Positions 1-7,434 of a stretch of DNA of 36,058 nucleotides are shown in pieces. The stretch is from an uncultured bacterium (GTDB lineage Bacteria; Bacillota; Clostridia; Lachnospirales; Lachnospiraceae). The stretch's first letter is position 1; each line of letters opens with the position of its first letter. Under the pieces are notes generated by a model, which was not told where the DNA came from, did not search any database, and was given only the letters and a program-made list of their open reading frames with translations. The position numbers and the translations under genes are program-made. Location of the stretch: assembly GCA_947643145.1 (NCBI GenBank), contig CANRVD010000027.1, forward strand, positions 1 to 36,058. The letters are read 5' to 3'.

Positions 1-62
1 CGGTCTGTCCGGGACAGTTTCCTGTACCAGTTGCTTCCAGCTTTTGTGCGTCAGCAAGATGT

Positions 63-91
63 ATATTACCACGCTTCCCAAAACTTGTCAA
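63..91 (-). promoter_or_regulatory. Sigma-A promoter firing off the left edge
   Basis: On the minus strand a consensus -35 TTGACA (86-91) is separated by exactly 17 bases from TAATAT (63-68). Transcription would start near position 56 and run out of the window. The transcribed stretch 1-55 has a small hairpin (CTGTCC/GGACAG) but no gene I can recognise, so the target is unknown. The promoter sits between the stop of the LRR gene and the window edge. Confidence 0.6.
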
Positions 92-125
92 CAACTTTTT
101 TTAAATTTCGACTTAAATTTTCAAC

Positions 126-1028
126 TTAAATTGCTTTTACCTTCGCCTTAGCACTTAGCCCTTTCTTTTGAAACAACTTGCGGTAAGTCTTTACTTTCGC
201 CTTTGGCACTTTAATTACTGCATTTTTTGATATATTAGAAAATGCCTTATTTCCTATATTGGCCGCCTTCAGTGTTTTACTTCTAACCGTTATATTTTTC
301 AATGCTTTACAACCTGCAAATGCGTTTTTCCCAATTTTATTAACTGTAGCAGGCAACGACAACTTCGTAAGTGCCTGGCAGTTATAAAATGCATTGTTGC
401 CTATAGTTTTCAAATTCCCACTGAATGTAATGGAAGTTAAACTGGAACATTCTCTAAATGCACCTGTGTCTATCAGAGTAACAGTACTTCCCATCGAAAT
501 CGCCTGTAAGATTTTATTACCTTTAAAAGCTTTAGCGCCAATTGCAGTCACATCATACACACTCCCTTCAATCAGTACATAATCTGGAATATTTATCGAA
601 GATAATTCTCCTACTGGTGCTTTGTACTCGACAGTTCCACCGGTAAGGGCCGCTTTTGTTACAACATAAGTTGCCTGGTCATTGCTATAATAGCTCCCAA
701 GCTGTGGCAGATTTGCTATATTATTATTGTTGTTATTATTATTGTTATCATCATCTTCATTGTTACCCTGATTTTCTTCAAAGTCTATATTGGCATCCTG
801 CTCATAATCTTCCCATGTAGGATTATCTTCACCTATATCATCATCTAACTGTAAATCGCTGTCATCTTCCCAAACTTCATCCATTGGCGGATGAGGCACT
901 TCCGTTGGTGCTGCTGCTGCAACAGAAGCAGTGTCAGACTCTGGCAAAACCGCAAAACCTGTCATTAGCATCCCACTCAGACCAAGTGACAAACCTAATC
1001 TCCAAATATTTTTCTTACCCAGCCTCAT
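126..1028 (-). CDS. BspA-type leucine-rich-repeat surface protein
   Basis: Secreted or cell-surface protein of about 300 residues with BspA-like (LRR_5) repeats. The start at 1028 is chosen because GGGAGG lies 8 bases upstream; an upstream in-frame start would add nine residues without a better site. The N-terminus is a signal peptide (MRLGKKN, then a hydrophobic stretch, then an Ala-rich segment). An Asp/Glu/Asn-rich linker with nine consecutive Asn follows (about residues 46-105). The C-terminal two thirds repeats the pattern of IxxxAFxxCxxLxxIxLPxxVxxIGxxAF seen in this family, for example around GAFREC, NAFYNC and NAFAGC. The tail is Lys-rich. I see no LPXTG or membrane anchor, so attachment is unclear. 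It has its own promoter (1228-1256) and a leader of roughly 190 bases containing a repeat and a short reading frame. BspA-like proteins often act in adhesion, but the role here is not known. Confidence 0.85.
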   Translation of the reverse strand: MRLGKKNIWRLGLSLGLSGMLMTGFAVLPESDTASVAAAAPTEVPHPPMDEVWEDDSDLQLDDDIGEDNPTWEDYEQDANIDFEENQGNNEDDDNNNNNNNNNIANLPQLGSYYSNDQATYVVTKAALTGGTVEYKAPVGELSSINIPDYVLIEGSVYDVTAIGAKAFKGNKILQAISMGSTVTLIDTGAFRECSSLTSITFSGNLKTIGNNAFYNCQALTKLSLPATVNKIGKNAFAGCKALKNITVRSKTLKAANIGNKAFSNISKNAVIKVPKAKVKTYRKLFQKKGLSAKAKVKAI

Positions 1029-1066
1029 ACTATTTTCCTCCCAATTACATGGCATTCCATATTTTA

Positions 1067-1220
1067 CCTCATTTCTGCAAGGTGAACTTCATTCACCTTT
1101 GCTTTCTGCTACTGAAAAAGAACTACAGTTCTTGCAATGTTTGTGCAAGCAACGTGCAGCCATAATACTTGCATACCGAACACCGTTCGCATTGTGAAAA
1201 ATTTATTTTTCACTCTTACT
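1067..1220 (-). repeat. Leader repeat R1, copy A
   Basis: Intergenic repeat shared with 3520-3632 and 27450-27533. Read on the minus strand it begins with GTGAAAAATAAATTTTTCAC (a hairpin), passes CACAAACATTGCAAGAACT, has the inverted repeat AAGGTGAA/TTCACCTT, and ends with TTGCAGAAATGAGG just before the downstream gene. Copies A and B share both ends; copy C shares the downstream half. Confidence 0.75.
1109..1213 (-). CDS. Short leader reading frame in repeat R1 copy A (34 aa)
   Basis: A GTG at 1213 follows GGGAG with 5-6 bases of spacing and opens a 34-codon frame ending in TAG at 1109. The GTG lies 15 bases downstream of the -10 box of the LRR gene promoter, so any transcript of that gene would carry it first. 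Copy B of the repeat has an equivalent Shine-Dalgarno plus GTG frame beginning with the same residues (V-K-N). The product starts VKNKFFTMRTVFG and contains CTNIARTVVLF. I do not recognise it. It could be a translated leader peptide or an accident of a repeat that carries a ribosome-binding site. Confidence 0.35.
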   Translation of the reverse strand: MKNKFFTMRTVFGMQVLWLHVACTNIARTVVLFQ

Positions 1221-1227
1221 CCCTTTT

Positions 1228-1256
1228 ATTATACAATTTCCTTTTTCTCATTTCAA
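1228..1256 (-). promoter_or_regulatory. Sigma-A promoter of the LRR protein gene
   Basis: Minus-strand TTGAAA (1251-1256), a 17-base spacer and a perfect TATAAT (1228-1233). It lies upstream of the R1 repeat and the surface protein gene, giving a leader of about 190 bases. Confidence 0.7.
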
Positions 1257-1304
1257 TGAAAATTTGCATTTCAATTACTTTCTCAGAGCATATCTGAAAA
1301 TTGA

Positions 1305-1337
1305 AAAGAGGTCTTTGCCCCATACAAAGACCTCTTT
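1305..1337 (-). terminator. Rho-independent terminator of hpf
   Basis: A perfect 13-bp stem (AAAGAGGTCTTTG with its complement at 1325-1337) and a 7-base loop lie about 50 bases after the hpf stop codon. On the minus strand it is followed by TTTTCAATTTTC. Confidence 0.9.
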
Positions 1338-1383
1338 AAACCCCAACAGGAATAAACCTGCTACAATACTTGTCCTCTATATA

Positions 1384-1911
1384 TTAGAACTCTGGCTCAA
1401 TCAAGCCAAATGTATTGCCCTTTCTCTTATACACAACATTGACCTCATCCGTTGTTGCATTACGGAATACATAAAAATTATGTCCCAGTAAGTCCATTTG
1501 GATACAAGCTTCTTCTGGATCCATCGGTTTCATCGCAAATCTCTTGGAACGGATAATTTTAATCTCATCATCCTCTTCAATCTCTTCTTCCACAAACGCT
1601 TTACTAAGACTCACCGCCGCCTGCTTCTGTTCAACCAGTTTATTCTTATATTTGCGTAACTGACGCTCAATTATTTCTTCCACCAAATCAATCGACACAT
1701 ACATGTCATTACTCACCTGTTCCGCACGAACAATATTTCCCTTCATAGGAATTGTTATCTCTATTTTCTGCCTTTCCTTTTCTACACTAAGAGTAACATG
1801 TACTTCAGTTTCTGGAGTAAAATACCTTTCTAGCTTTCCAATTTTGTCATGGATTGCTGATTTAAGTCCTTCTGTCACATCAATATTTTTACCGCTGATG
1901 ATATACTGCAT
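1384..1911 (-). CDS. hpf: Ribosome hibernation promoting factor, long form
   Basis: Long-form HPF of 175 residues, which binds 70S ribosomes in slow growth and pairs them into inactive 100S dimers. The N-terminal S30AE domain (about residues 1-100) starts MQYIISGKNIDVTEGLKSAI. A charged linker leads to the C-terminal dimerisation domain (about 120-175), with KPMDPEEACIQMDLLGHNFYVF and the closing NVVYKRKGNTFGLIEP typical of long HPFs. The ATG at 1911 is preferred because AAAGGAG lies 8 bases upstream; an upstream GTG at 1920 would overlap that site. The gene is monocistronic, with its own promoter (1987-2015) and terminator (1305-1337). In many Firmicutes it sits next to secA, which is not the case here. 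Confidence 0.95.
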   Translation of the reverse strand: MQYIISGKNIDVTEGLKSAIHDKIGKLERYFTPETEVHVTLSVEKERQKIEITIPMKGNIVRAEQVSNDMYVSIDLVEEIIERQLRKYKNKLVEQKQAAVSLSKAFVEEEIEEDDEIKIIRSKRFAMKPMDPEEACIQMDLLGHNFYVFRNATTDEVNVVYKRKGNTFGLIEPEF

Positions 1912-1986
1912 AGTTACCACTCCTTTGCTGTTTTCTTGTGTATCGAATAATAATAACTATCCATTAATATTTTCTACACTGATTAC

Positions 1987-2015
1987 ATTATACAATACCA
2001 AACTGGAAAAAACAA
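1987..2015 (-). promoter_or_regulatory. Sigma-A-like promoter of hpf
   Basis: Minus-strand TTGTTT (2010-2015), a 17-base spacer and a perfect TATAAT (1987-1992), about 75 bases before the hpf start codon. Confidence 0.65.
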
Positions 2016-2460
2016 GCAAAAATGCACAATACATTTCTCCATTTTCAGCTATTTTTATACAATTTACATATACCAACGGTTACTATTCATGATAATCCTT
2101 TTTATACTTTCTTTGTAAAAATAACTACCATTTCCAAATACTTTCTGACAATTTAATTTTAAAAAAAATCTCTTCCACAACCTCTTTATTATCAAATTTT
2201 TCTTATCCTTTTTCTGTTAGAAAATTGTTAATAATGTGGAAAACTTCGTTAATAACTAGTATATTTGCACTTTTTTCTCTTTCTATAATGTGGACAACCC
2301 CAAAGTTATTCACAATTTTTGCGCCGAATTGATAGTTTATAACATTTTTTTGATTTTACCACTCTACAAAAATTGCCAAATTATTACACAAGTTGTCTGA
2401 CTATTCTTTTCTGTATCATCTCCAGTACAACGAAAAAAGCAAGCCAAACTGTCAATTACA
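2016..2460. other. AT-rich intergenic gap with DnaA-box-like sites
   Basis: No gene is visible in this stretch upstream of the hpf promoter. It contains TTATTCACA at 2306-2314 (an exact match to TTATNCACA) and, on the other strand, TTGTCCACA (2289-2297) and TTTTCCACA (2235-2243), each one base from TTATCCACA. T-rich tracts flank them. There is no dnaA or strand switch here, so I do not call it an origin. Confidence 0.45.
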
Positions 2461-3513
2461 TTAGTAAGCCCTATTTTTAATCATGTTTTCCAAACTCATT
2501 GTCGTATCAAAATACTGTTCTTCCACATACTGTGTTTTCCCTACCTCTTTCCCAGCCTCTAACTTCTCTATAATTTCAGAAACCATTGGACCAAGCAGCG
2601 GATTACATTCCAAATCAACATTGATTTTACCTGCAACCATAAATTGAAGAGCAGCCTTTACCGCATCAAAAGAAATAACAATAATATCTCCCTCCGGACC
2701 ACAAGTCTTTCCCGATGCTTCAATTGCTTCCATTGCACCAAACGTCATATTATCATTCTCACTAATCACCACATCAATTTCATCATAATCAGCTAAAAAG
2801 TTCTCCATTACCTCCTGCCCTTTCGCTTGCGTAAACTCTCCGCTTTCCCTCGCAAGCATTTTCCAGTTCTTATGTTTGGAAAGAACCTCTTCAAAGCCTT
2901 CTGTTCTGCCTATCTGAGAAGTGGCCCCTAATGTCCCCTGCAGCGTAACTATCTTGATTTCCTCTTCCGAACGTTCCTGACTTTCCAAATAACTCTCCAG
3001 CCATTTCCCAGCCCGGCGCCCCTCCTTCCTGAAATCACTTCCTACCCAGCAGGTAAAGAGACTTTCATCCTTTACCGATACCTGACGATCAACCACAATA
3101 ACAGGAATACCCGCATCTTTTGCCTCCATCAGAACAGCATCCCATCCAGTTTCGACAACAGGGTCTAAAACAATATAATCTACTTCCTGAAGAATAAAAT
3201 TACGTATATCCTTGATTTGATTTTCATGTTTCTGCTGGGCATCCTTAAACAGAAGATAATATCCATTTTCTGCTGTAAATGTACTCTTAAAGGATTCTGT
3301 ATTGGCTGTACGCCAATCGGATTCTGAGCCAATTTGTGAGAATCCAACCACAATATAGCCCTCTCCATCCTTTGGCATATCACGATATGGCGTCTCCTGC
3401 CCGGAATCATCCTCGGATGTTGTTCTCAGACTACTTCTATTAAAGATACTGCATCCCACCAGGCAGACCAACAGAATCAACAACGGCATTACCGCAAATT
3501 TATATCTCTTCAT
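2461..3513 (-). CDS. YtfQ-like sugar-binding lipoprotein, second copy
   Basis: Extracellular substrate-binding lipoprotein (Peripla_BP_4 family) of 350 residues. The signal peptide ends in the lipobox LVGC at about residues 18-21. The mature part matches E. coli YtfQ closely by eye: GFSQIGSESDWRTA, ENQIKDIRNFI, VDYIVLDPVVETGWD, LQGTLGATSQIGRTEGF, and IISENDNM-type motifs. It is a paralogue of the lipoprotein at 7435-8511. It follows the two permease genes, but a terminator (3665-3691) and repeat R1 copy B separate it from them, so it is probably expressed separately. Its Shine-Dalgarno (GAGG, 6 bases before ATG) is the conserved end of the repeat. The substrate is likely a furanose or related monosaccharide (YtfQ binds galactofuranose; relatives bind fructose or pentoses). 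The exact sugar cannot be read from the sequence. Confidence 0.88.
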   Translation of the reverse strand: MKRYKFAVMPLLILLVCLVGCSIFNRSSLRTTSEDDSGQETPYRDMPKDGEGYIVVGFSQIGSESDWRTANTESFKSTFTAENGYYLLFKDAQQKHENQIKDIRNFILQEVDYIVLDPVVETGWDAVLMEAKDAGIPVIVVDRQVSVKDESLFTCWVGSDFRKEGRRAGKWLESYLESQERSEEEIKIVTLQGTLGATSQIGRTEGFEEVLSKHKNWKMLARESGEFTQAKGQEVMENFLADYDEIDVVISENDNMTFGAMEAIEASGKTCGPEGDIIVISFDAVKAALQFMVAGKINVDLECNPLLGPMVSEIIEKLEAGKEVGKTQYVEEQYFDTTMSLENMIKNRAY

Positions 3514-3625
3514 CGTTTACCTCATTTCTGCAAAGTGAACTTCGTTCCCCTTTCCTTTTATACAAAACGCAATGTTTGTCTCGCAGTGCAGGCACAAATT
3601 TGCCGAGTAAAAATCTATTTTTCAC
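3500..3625 (-). CDS. Short leader reading frame in repeat R1 copy B (41 aa)
   Basis: GTG at 3625 is preceded by GAGGAGG with 6-base spacing. It opens a 41-codon frame that runs through the repeat and ends in TAA at 3500-3502, overlapping the first codons of the second lipoprotein gene in another frame. That layout would allow translational coupling. The first three residues and the start signal match the frame in copy A, but the proteins diverge after about residue 6, so peptide-level conservation is weak. It is unrecognised. Confidence 0.35.
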   Translation of the reverse strand: MKNRFLLGKFVPALRDKHCVLYKRKGERSSLCRNEVNDEEI

Positions 3626-3632
3626 TCTTAAC
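3520..3632 (-). repeat. Leader repeat R1, copy B
   Basis: Second copy of the R1 family, in the same orientation relative to its downstream gene as copy A. Shared blocks on the minus strand are AGAGTGAAAAATAGATTTTT, ACAAACATTGC, GAACGAAGTTCACTTTGCAG and the closing AAATGAGGTAAA. That closing block supplies the ribosome-binding site of the lipoprotein at 2461-3513. Confidence 0.75.
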
Positions 3633-3664
3633 CTCCTCTCGACAAACCCTCTCTATATATAAAT

Positions 3665-3691
3665 CAGGGCACCAACAAAGTCAGTGCCCTG
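3665..3691 (-). terminator. Terminator after the YjfF-like permease
   Basis: Stem CAGGGCAC/GTGCCCTG with an 11-base loop, about 37 bases after the permease stop. On the minus strand it is followed by ATTTATATATAG, a weak U-tract, so some read-through into the second lipoprotein gene is possible. Confidence 0.7.
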
Positions 3692-3727
3692 GTTCACAGG
3701 ATAAAAAACCTCCCAAAACCTGTCATA

Positions 3728-4741
3728 CTATTTCTTGCTGTCCTTTATCTTAGCAAATACACTCTGCAATACAATAAAGAAGCACAGCAGCGCAGCAACT
3801 GCAATACTTGACCAGGAGCTGAGCAGCTTTCCATTTGTCTTAACCAGTGTAGAAATTGTTCCATTAATCAGTACACCAAAGAAAGAACCGATTACATTTC
3901 CAACACCTCCTGTTAACAGCGTACCACCGATAACAGCCGATGCAATGGCATCCATTTCAAGACCTTTTGCCTGCTGTACATTTCCTGACATTGTATTCAG
4001 GCAAAAGCAGATACCACCAATTGAGCACAGGAAGGACGACAAGACATAAGCTTTGAGCTTCGTGCGTTTTACATCCAGTCCCATCATAACAGCAGAAGAC
4101 TCATTTCCACCTACGGCATACAGGCTGCGGCCAAACTTTGTATAACGTAACATCAGAAATACAAGTACAAGCACAACCAAAGCAATTACAACCGTAATTC
4201 GGATAAATGGTATCTGCAGAACACCTCTCCGGTTTGTAACCGCTCCAAAAGGAATAGAAATCTTCATCTGAGCCAAAGATACAAAAAACTTGTTGGAAAT
4301 AGAAACCTGATCTGTACAGATAACGGCTGTCATACCACGCGCAAAGAACATACCTGCCATTGTTACGATAAACGGCTGTATTTTTAAATAACCTACGCAA
4401 AAGCCTTGTACCAGTCCAAATACCACACCGACTGCCAGTACCAGTATGCAGAGAAGGATAGGATTCTGATTCCAACGCTCCATTCCTACAGCCAGCAGCA
4501 TACAGTCTAATGCAATCAGAGAACCAACTGAAATATCAATTCCTCCGGTCAGCATGACACATGTCATACCACAGGCAACACAGAGAAGACCTGCATTGTT
4601 AATCAGCAGATTTAAGAAAGTCTGCAAATTGGTAAATCCCTTATCGGAATAAAGAATACATCCAACCGCATACATCACAACAAACAAAGCAATCGTAATC
4701 AACAGTAGCAGTGTATTGCTGTTAATCTTTATCTTTTTCAT
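3728..4741 (-). CDS. yjfF: Sugar ABC transporter permease, YjfF-like
   Basis: Inner-membrane permease of the ribose/galactofuranose (BPD_transp_2) family, 337 residues with about nine to ten hydrophobic segments. It resembles E. coli YjfF by eye: LLCVACGMTCVMLTGGIDISVGS near the second and third segments, and DAIASAVIGGTLLTGGVGNV near residue 270, almost identical to the E. coli stretch. It pairs with the YtfT-like permease upstream; the two genes are one base apart and this start has AAAGGAGG with 8-base spacing. Together they should form the membrane channel for the YtfR-like ATPase. The symbol is by similarity only. Confidence 0.9.
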   Translation of the reverse strand: MKKIKINSNTLLLLITIALFVVMYAVGCILYSDKGFTNLQTFLNLLINNAGLLCVACGMTCVMLTGGIDISVGSLIALDCMLLAVGMERWNQNPILLCILVLAVGVVFGLVQGFCVGYLKIQPFIVTMAGMFFARGMTAVICTDQVSISNKFFVSLAQMKISIPFGAVTNRRGVLQIPFIRITVVIALVVLVLVFLMLRYTKFGRSLYAVGGNESSAVMMGLDVKRTKLKAYVLSSFLCSIGGICFCLNTMSGNVQQAKGLEMDAIASAVIGGTLLTGGVGNVIGSFFGVLINGTISTLVKTNGKLLSSWSSIAVAALLCFFIVLQSVFAKIKDSKK

Positions 4742-4742
4742 A

Positions 4743-5804
4743 TCAGACCCCTCCTTTTGCCAAAGCTCTCTTAGCAGAAAGCCGTTTTACCCACGCATTG
4801 AAAGGCGGTGCCTGAATTGCTACGATAATAATAACGATAATAGCCTTATAAACCGGTGCCTGGTCAGAAGACACGCCCAGTGCAAACAAAGTAGTCGTAA
4901 TCGCCTGAATCGTATATGCTCCAATCACCGAACCAGCCAGATTGAACTTTCCACCGCCCAGACTGTTTCCACCCAGTGCTACTGCAAGGATTGCATCCAA
5001 CTCATAGTTCAGTCCGATATTATTGGAGTCCGCGGAACTGATACGGGAAGAAGCAACAATTCCTGCAATTCCAGCCATAAGTCCGCAAACTATGTAGCAT
5101 AGAAAAATAATCTTTCCTGAGTTCAAACCCGCAATTCGTGAAGCCTTTTTGTTGATGCCAACACTCTGTATATACAATCCCAGTGCTGTTTTCTTTAACA
5201 GGATTGCCATAACAAGGATACAACCCGCCGCAATCACAATCGGAGTCGGGATAAAACCAAGGTATCCGCCAAACATCTTGAAAGAATCATTACGTACATA
5301 TACAATTAAGTTATTACAGCACAACAGACCAATCGCACGTGCCGCTGAAAACAGAATCAACGTGGCAACCATAGGCTGTACATTCAGATATGCTACCAAA
5401 AATCCGTTAAATGCACCACATACACATGCCAGAAGAATTCCGCCCAAAACGCCTACTAAAAGCGGTACTGCCAGCTCTGTTGTAGCGGCTGTCCCGTAAC
5501 CGGCAAGCAGCATACAGCAGAAGGAAGCTGCCAGTGACATAACAGAACCAACAGAAATATCGGTTCCAGCTGACGAAGATACTACTAACGTCATACCAAT
5601 AGAAAGAATTGCAATCTCACTTCCTCTGTTCAAAATATCAATCAAACGTCCATAAAGGACACCATTTCTAACAGAGATTGTAAAAAAGTTTAATGCAAAA
5701 TTGCCATTTGCAGCGTCATAAATAATATTTGCTGCCATTACCAAAAGCATACAGAAAATAGGCAGGAACAATGCCTTACTTGTGAGTTTCTTTATATTAT
5801 TCAT
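4743..5804 (-). CDS. ytfT: Sugar ABC transporter permease, YtfT-like
   Basis: BPD_transp_2 family permease, about 353 residues. The start at 5804 (MNNIKKLTSK) is chosen because GGGAGG lies 11 bases upstream and the ATG overlaps the last codons and stop of the ATPase gene, implying translational coupling. The family motif is visible at GMTLVVSSSAGTDISVGSVM and, near residue 270, ELDAILAVALGGNSLGGGKFNLAGSVIG, the typical cytoplasmic loop contacting the ATPase. This is the first permease of a heteromeric pair with the YjfF-like protein downstream. Confidence 0.9.
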   Translation of the reverse strand: MNNIKKLTSKALFLPIFCMLLVMAANIIYDAANGNFALNFFTISVRNGVLYGRLIDILNRGSEIAILSIGMTLVVSSSAGTDISVGSVMSLAASFCCMLLAGYGTAATTELAVPLLVGVLGGILLACVCGAFNGFLVAYLNVQPMVATLILFSAARAIGLLCCNNLIVYVRNDSFKMFGGYLGFIPTPIVIAAGCILVMAILLKKTALGLYIQSVGINKKASRIAGLNSGKIIFLCYIVCGLMAGIAGIVASSRISSADSNNIGLNYELDAILAVALGGNSLGGGKFNLAGSVIGAYTIQAITTTLFALGVSSDQAPVYKAIIVIIIVAIQAPPFNAWVKRLSAKRALAKGGV

Positions 5805-7320
5805 TTGTGTCACCACCTCCCGCAATTGCTTTCATGACTGTCTCCTGCGACAGGGACTCTGTGATTTCCCCAACCTTCTCACCATCACGGAGAACTGCAA
5901 GCTTTGTACAGGTACGGAGCATCTCTTCTATCTCGGAAGAAATAAATATCAGACTCTTCCCCTCTCCTGCAAGCTTTAAAACCAGCTTCTGTATTTCCGT
6001 TTTTGTACCGATATCAATACCACGGGTCGGCTCATCCAAAATCAGGAAATCCGGGTTAGTTGCCAGCCAGCGGGCCAAAATTACCTTCTGCTGGTTTCCA
6101 CCGGAAAGCTGGCAGATTAAAGTTTCACGGCTGGCTGTCTTAATCTGCAAAAGCTTGATATACTCATCCGCAATCTCAATCTGCTTACTCATTGGCAAAA
6201 GCCGAAATACCCCCCGCTTTGCCTGCATTGCCAGAATAATATTCTCCCTGACAGATAAATCCCCAATAATTCCTTCTGCCTTTCTGTCATCCGGCAGAAG
6301 ACCCATGCCAAGATTCATGGCATCAATCGGTGCATTCACCTTTATTTCTTTTCCATTTACTTTCAGTACACCAGTCTGATTCTTATCCGCACCATAGATA
6401 ACACGGGCCAGCTCGCTGCGTCCAGAACCAAGAAGTCCTGTCAGTCCCACAACTTCTCCCTTGTGTATCTGTAAATCAAATGGCTTAATCGTTCCTTTAT
6501 GGCTCATTCCCTTTGCATCAATCAGAATGTCTTCGTCGGTAAATACTGGTGCCTCCTCTGACTTAATAGAAGCCAAATCATCAAAATCTTTACCCATCAT
6601 AGCCGCTACCAGCTTTACACGTGGTAAATCCGCGATTGGATATTCTCCTACCAACTGACCATTCCGCAAAACCGTAATCCTGTCGCAAACGGTATAAACC
6701 TGCTCTAAGAAATGTGTAACAAATACGATTCCTACGCCTTTTGCTTTTAACTGGTTCATCAGTTTAAACAGCTTCTCTACCTCACTGTCATCCAGGGAAG
6801 AAGTCGGCTCATCTAAAATCAATACCTTACAATCCATATCAACTGCACGTGCAATCGCAATCATCTGCTGGAGTGCAAGTGAATATTCCTCCAGATTTTG
6901 TGTAACATCAACCGGCATATCAAGGTCTTTCATAATCTTTTCCGAACGCTTTATCATTTCCCGCCAATTGATAAAGCCAAGCTTATTTTTGGGCTCTCTG
7001 CCAATAAAAAGATTCTCGGCAACACTCAGGTTTGGACATAGGTTAATCTCCTGATATACGGTAGAAATTCCTTTTTTCTGCGCATCAAGTGTAGAATGGT
7101 TTACTACTGCTCCCTGAATACCTTCTACATGGATTTCCCCTGCCTCAAATGCATTAATTCCGGTCAGACACTTAATCAGCGTGGACTTTCCTGCACCATT
7201 TTCGCCCATCAGTGCATGGATTTCTCCCCGTCTTAATGTGAAATCTACATTATCCAACGCCTTTACTCCAGGAAAGGTCATTGAAATGCCACGCATTGTC
7301 AATATAACATTATTATCCAT
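5797..7320 (-). CDS. ytfR: Sugar ABC transporter double ATPase, YtfR-like
   Basis: Cytoplasmic ATPase of 507 residues with two fused nucleotide-binding domains, as in RbsA/MglA/YtfR. Domain 1 has Walker A GENGAGKST (about residue 39) and Walker B VLILDEPTSSLD. Its signature is the degenerate YSLALQQ common in this family. Domain 2 has the altered P-loop GLLGSGRSE (about 290), the full signature LSGGNQQK (about 410) and FLILDEPTRGIDIG. The degenerate pattern suggests only one fully competent ATP site, which is normal for the family. It powers import with the YtfT/YjfF-like permeases. The 115-base gap to the upstream lipoprotein gene holds hairpins that may lower its expression relative to the binding protein. 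Confidence 0.93.
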   Translation of the reverse strand: MDNNVILTMRGISMTFPGVKALDNVDFTLRRGEIHALMGENGAGKSTLIKCLTGINAFEAGEIHVEGIQGAVVNHSTLDAQKKGISTVYQEINLCPNLSVAENLFIGREPKNKLGFINWREMIKRSEKIMKDLDMPVDVTQNLEEYSLALQQMIAIARAVDMDCKVLILDEPTSSLDDSEVEKLFKLMNQLKAKGVGIVFVTHFLEQVYTVCDRITVLRNGQLVGEYPIADLPRVKLVAAMMGKDFDDLASIKSEEAPVFTDEDILIDAKGMSHKGTIKPFDLQIHKGEVVGLTGLLGSGRSELARVIYGADKNQTGVLKVNGKEIKVNAPIDAMNLGMGLLPDDRKAEGIIGDLSVRENIILAMQAKRGVFRLLPMSKQIEIADEYIKLLQIKTASRETLICQLSGGNQQKVILARWLATNPDFLILDEPTRGIDIGTKTEIQKLVLKLAGEGKSLIFISSEIEEMLRTCTKLAVLRDGEKVGEITESLSQETVMKAIAGGGDTNE

Positions 7321-7340
7321 ACCACCCTCATCCTTTCCTA

Positions 7341-7415
7341 CAATAGATTGCAGGCTCCGCCAGCAAGCCTATTGTCAAAATAAAGAGGGAACCCCATATT
7401 ATAAGAGCTCCCCTC
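7341..7415 (-). terminator. Attenuator-like hairpins between binding protein and ATPase genes
   Basis: Read on the minus strand, about 20 bases after the lipoprotein stop there is a GAGGG/CCCTC hairpin (7385-7415) followed by TTTATTTT. A second inverted repeat, CAATAG/CTATTG (7341-7374), encloses AGGCT/AGCCT. This suits partial termination, which would give more binding protein than ATPase. The stem is imperfect, so this is a candidate. Confidence 0.5.
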
Positions 7416-7434
7416 CATAAAAATCCGTTGCTTT

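Noticed and set aside
721..760. AAT/AAC triplet run as a phase-variation or CRISPR-like repeat
   Set aside because: It encodes the poly-Asn linker of the surface protein. Because the unit is a codon, length changes would not shift the frame. There are no spaced repeats of CRISPR type in the window.
884..1197. Plus-strand frames opposite the LRR gene leader
   Set aside because: They lie antisense to the signal peptide region and repeat R1, with no start signals; their composition looks like a shadow.
2016..2460. Chromosomal replication origin
   Set aside because: DnaA-like boxes are few, all genes on both sides are on the minus strand, and no dnaA, dnaN or gyrase gene is present.
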